From contig JASFIT010000319.1 of assembly GCA_050122535.1 (NCBI GenBank), forward strand, positions 1 to 5,670: a DNA stretch of 5,670 bases, read 5' to 3'. The position numbers and the translations under genes were made by a program. Shown one piece after another: positions 4,623-5,670 of the stretch. The notes under the pieces are model-generated. The model saw only the letters and a program-made list of their open reading frames with translations. It had not been told where the DNA came from and searched no databases. Origin of the DNA: JASFEQ01 sp050122535 (GTDB lineage: Bacteria; Desulfobacterota; DSM-4660; Desulfatiglandales; HGW-15). Every line of letters begins with the position of its first letter. Positions within the stretch are counted from its first letter, which is position 1.

Positions 4623-5183
4623 TTACAGAAAAGCGGCCCTCCGCTCCATATCACTTCTATCTTTTGGACTCAATCGGACCGGCATGCCGTTTCTCCGGTC
4701 CAAGCCGCTTCTCCGGTCCAAGCCTGATCGTCTTTCAGGAATGTGTATGTCGTAGGAAAAACGTCTTCGATCAAATCCAGAACGTCTGCCCCCATTATCA
4801 CCAAAATAGAAGACCACTTTTGTCTCTTTTACCGCAACTTGCCTTTCCAAGATCTTCAGGCCCACCAGATAGTGACCCTTCAAAAGCCCTTGGTCGTATT
4901 TGGTGACGTGCCGGATCTCAGACTCCAGATATACGCGGGGGTAAAATGCATCGGCAGGATAGTAGGTCATATGGAGTGTGTCCCCTGTCCTTAACCGGGG
5001 CAGGATGCCCAGATTTTTATTGACTAGAAAAGAGAGGGAGTTCCTTGTCTTGTCCCAAATACGAAATTTGCCCGCAACCTTGAATCCACCTATGGATAAC
5101 TCAATATTGTAAAACTGACCCACGTGTTCTCGGGCCTCGGATCTCCTCTCCTTGACTTTCTTAGCCGTTGCATGTGGTACCAT
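4623..5183 (-). CDS. PilZ-like domain protein with RRSG-x-DRR repeat tail
   Basis: A 186-residue soluble protein without signal peptide or membrane segment. The N-terminal part (about 10-112) has the look of a PilZ beta-barrel: RRSEAR at 13-18 fits the RxxxR c-di-GMP-binding motif, strands follow, and the domain ends with GHYLVGLKIL (103-112). The second PilZ motif, (D/N)xSxxG, is only approximate here (NSLSF at 48-52, no Gly), so ligand binding is uncertain. The C-terminal tail (131-186) is very basic, with RRSGFDRR at 133-140, ERRSGLDRRSGLDRR at 150-164 and MERR at 179-182. Such RRSG-DRR tails occur beside PilZ domains in Desulfobacterota (general knowledge); their function is not established, and nucleic-acid or membrane-surface contact is a guess. 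GAGAGGT (5189-5195, minus) lies 5 nt before the ATG. It has its own promoter and terminator, so it is probably monocistronic. Confidence 0.72.
   Translation of the reverse strand: MVPHATAKKVKERRSEAREHVGQFYNIELSIGGFKVAGKFRIWDKTRNSLSFLVNKNLGILPRLRTGDTLHMTYYPADAFYPRVYLESEIRHVTKYDQGLLKGHYLVGLKILERQVAVKETKVVFYFGDNGGRRSGFDRRRFSYDIHIPERRSGLDRRSGLDRRNGMPVRLSPKDRSDMERRAAFL
4687..4722. repeat. Two tandem 18-bp repeats inside the PilZ-like gene
   Basis: Two adjacent 18-base copies (4687-4704 and 4705-4722) differ at one base (position 4 of the unit). Each encodes one RRSGLD hexapeptide period on the minus strand, so the protein repeat arose or is maintained by DNA duplication. Confidence 0.85.
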
Positions 5184-5195
5184 GTTTTACCTCTC

Positions 5196-5584
5196 AGACG
5201 CTTTGTCTAACACAGAACCTTTTTCCTATAATTTTTTATCGTAAGCTAAAATTACGGCTAATTATATATAAATTAAATATATTTGTCAACCATATTTCTT
5301 TAAATTTATTAAACTATACACCATTCATGTATACATAACTGAAATGTAGCTTATAGGCACCTGGGTTGTCACCCTCCCACCCCATATATTGGCCGAAGGA
5401 TCGGGGACACTAATCTTGCTGCTGGAAATTAAACAAGAGCGTTAAAAAGCAGGCTGAAGCACTTAATTTGCTAGGAGATAACTGGAGATAGAGGGATGGT
5501 TGGAAAAGCATTTTGGCAAGACAATGTGTTGGGCCGTGATATCTACGTCACCAATATGGCTCTTCCCTTTTGTCTGGCCTCAGG
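5196..5584. other. Intergenic region between bcp and the PilZ-like gene
   Basis: About 390 bases. The left part (5196-5345) holds the leader and consensus promoter of the PilZ-like gene in very AT-rich DNA. The remainder (5346-5584) shows no recognisable gene, tRNA or strong terminator. GGAGATA occurs twice at 10-base spacing (5474-5480, 5484-5490) ahead of a 30-codon plus-strand frame (5496-5588) that is not similar to anything recognised. The GGCCT/AGGCC pair around the bcp stop (5576-5580, 5592-5596) has no T-run. Confidence 0.6.
5261..5289 (-). promoter_or_regulatory. Consensus sigma70 promoter of the PilZ-like gene
   Basis: On the minus strand, TTGACA (5289-5284) and TATAAT (5266-5261) are both perfect consensus boxes with a 17-base spacer consisting only of A and T. 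The expected start near 5254 leaves a leader of about 70 nt before the ATG at 5183. DNA upstream (to about 5345) is also very AT-rich and could act as an UP element. Confidence 0.85.
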
Positions 5585-5670
5585 CTAGAGCAGGCCTAGG
5601 ACCTCATCGGTGTGTCCGTCCACCTTGACCTTCCGAAAGGCCTTTGTAATGGCCCCCTTCTCATCGATAA
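5585..5670 (-). CDS. bcp: Bcp-type thiol peroxidase (peroxiredoxin), C-terminal fragment at window edge
   Basis: The last 27 codons of a gene entering from the right edge, ending with TAG at 5587-5585. The visible peptide begins IDEKGAITKAF and continues RKVKVDGHTDEVLGLL. This is the typical C-terminus of bacterioferritin comigratory protein (thioredoxin-dependent peroxiredoxin Q), in which a 'FLID--G-I---W--VKVDGH--EVL' segment forms the last strand and helix. The catalytic cysteines lie outside the window and cannot be checked. Bcp enzymes reduce hydrogen peroxide and organic hydroperoxides in the cytoplasm. It is on the same strand as the PilZ-like and OsmC-like genes but is separated from the PilZ-like promoter by about 300 bases. 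Confidence 0.85.
   Translation of the reverse strand, partial: IDEKGAITKAFRKVKVDGHTDEVLGLL

Noticed and set aside
5496..5588. 30-codon plus-strand open frame preceded by GGAGATA repeats
   Set aside because: Possible ribosome binding site but spacing and sequence are unremarkable, there is no recognisable product, and it ends against the convergent bcp gene; too little support to call.
5576..5596. GGCCT/AGGCC pair as terminator of bcp
   Set aside because: The stem overlaps the last codons, has a long loop and no T-run on the minus strand.

Overview
The window looks like a chromosomal stretch from an anaerobic or microaerophilic bacterium of Desulfobacterota (former Deltaproteobacteria) type. 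This rests on gene content and repeats rather than on a marker gene: palindromic repeats of the 'GTCATTGCGAG...' and 'TCATTCCCGC...' style, a PilZ-like protein with an RRSG-x-DRR tail, CoA-thioester metabolism genes, and a gene that reads as a selenoprotein. All genes but one are on the minus strand.

Layout from left to right. (1) Positions 1-787, minus: a patatin-like phospholipase, cut by the left edge. (2) Positions 788-1606: a long gene-poor stretch containing two composite palindromic repeat units. (3) Positions 1607-2428, plus: a divergent GalU-type sugar-phosphate nucleotidyltransferase, convergent with the next block. (4) Positions 2467-4405, minus: a likely operon, in transcription order an OsmC/Ohr-family protein with an in-frame TGA (4405-3935), a YigI-like hotdog acyl-CoA thioesterase (3892-3422) and a PaaG-like crotonase-fold isomerase (3252-2467). 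A good sigma70-type promoter (TTGACA, 17 bp, TATATT) precedes the OsmC gene. (5) Positions 4576-5289, minus: a self-contained PilZ-like gene with a consensus promoter (TTGACA, 17 bp, TATAAT) and a strong intrinsic terminator. (6) Positions 5585-5670, minus: the last 27 codons of a Bcp-type peroxiredoxin, cut by the right edge.

The main finding is the OsmC-family gene. Two same-frame halves (64 and 91 codons) are separated by a single TGA. That TGA lies where OsmC/Ohr proteins have their first, peroxidatic cysteine, and the second cysteine (CP motif) is present 68 residues later. A hairpin with a GGUC-containing apical loop begins 12 nt after the TGA, with the loop 18 nt after it, which is the geometry of a bacterial SECIS element. 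The simplest reading is a selenocysteine-containing OsmC-like thiol peroxidase, missed or split by standard gene calling.

Functionally, the minus-strand block combines acyl-CoA handling (thioesterase, double-bond isomerase) with thiol/selenol-based peroxide or hydroperoxide chemistry. A second thiol peroxidase (Bcp) lies just upstream on the same strand. A link between fatty-acyl metabolism and hydroperoxide defence is an inference from co-location only.
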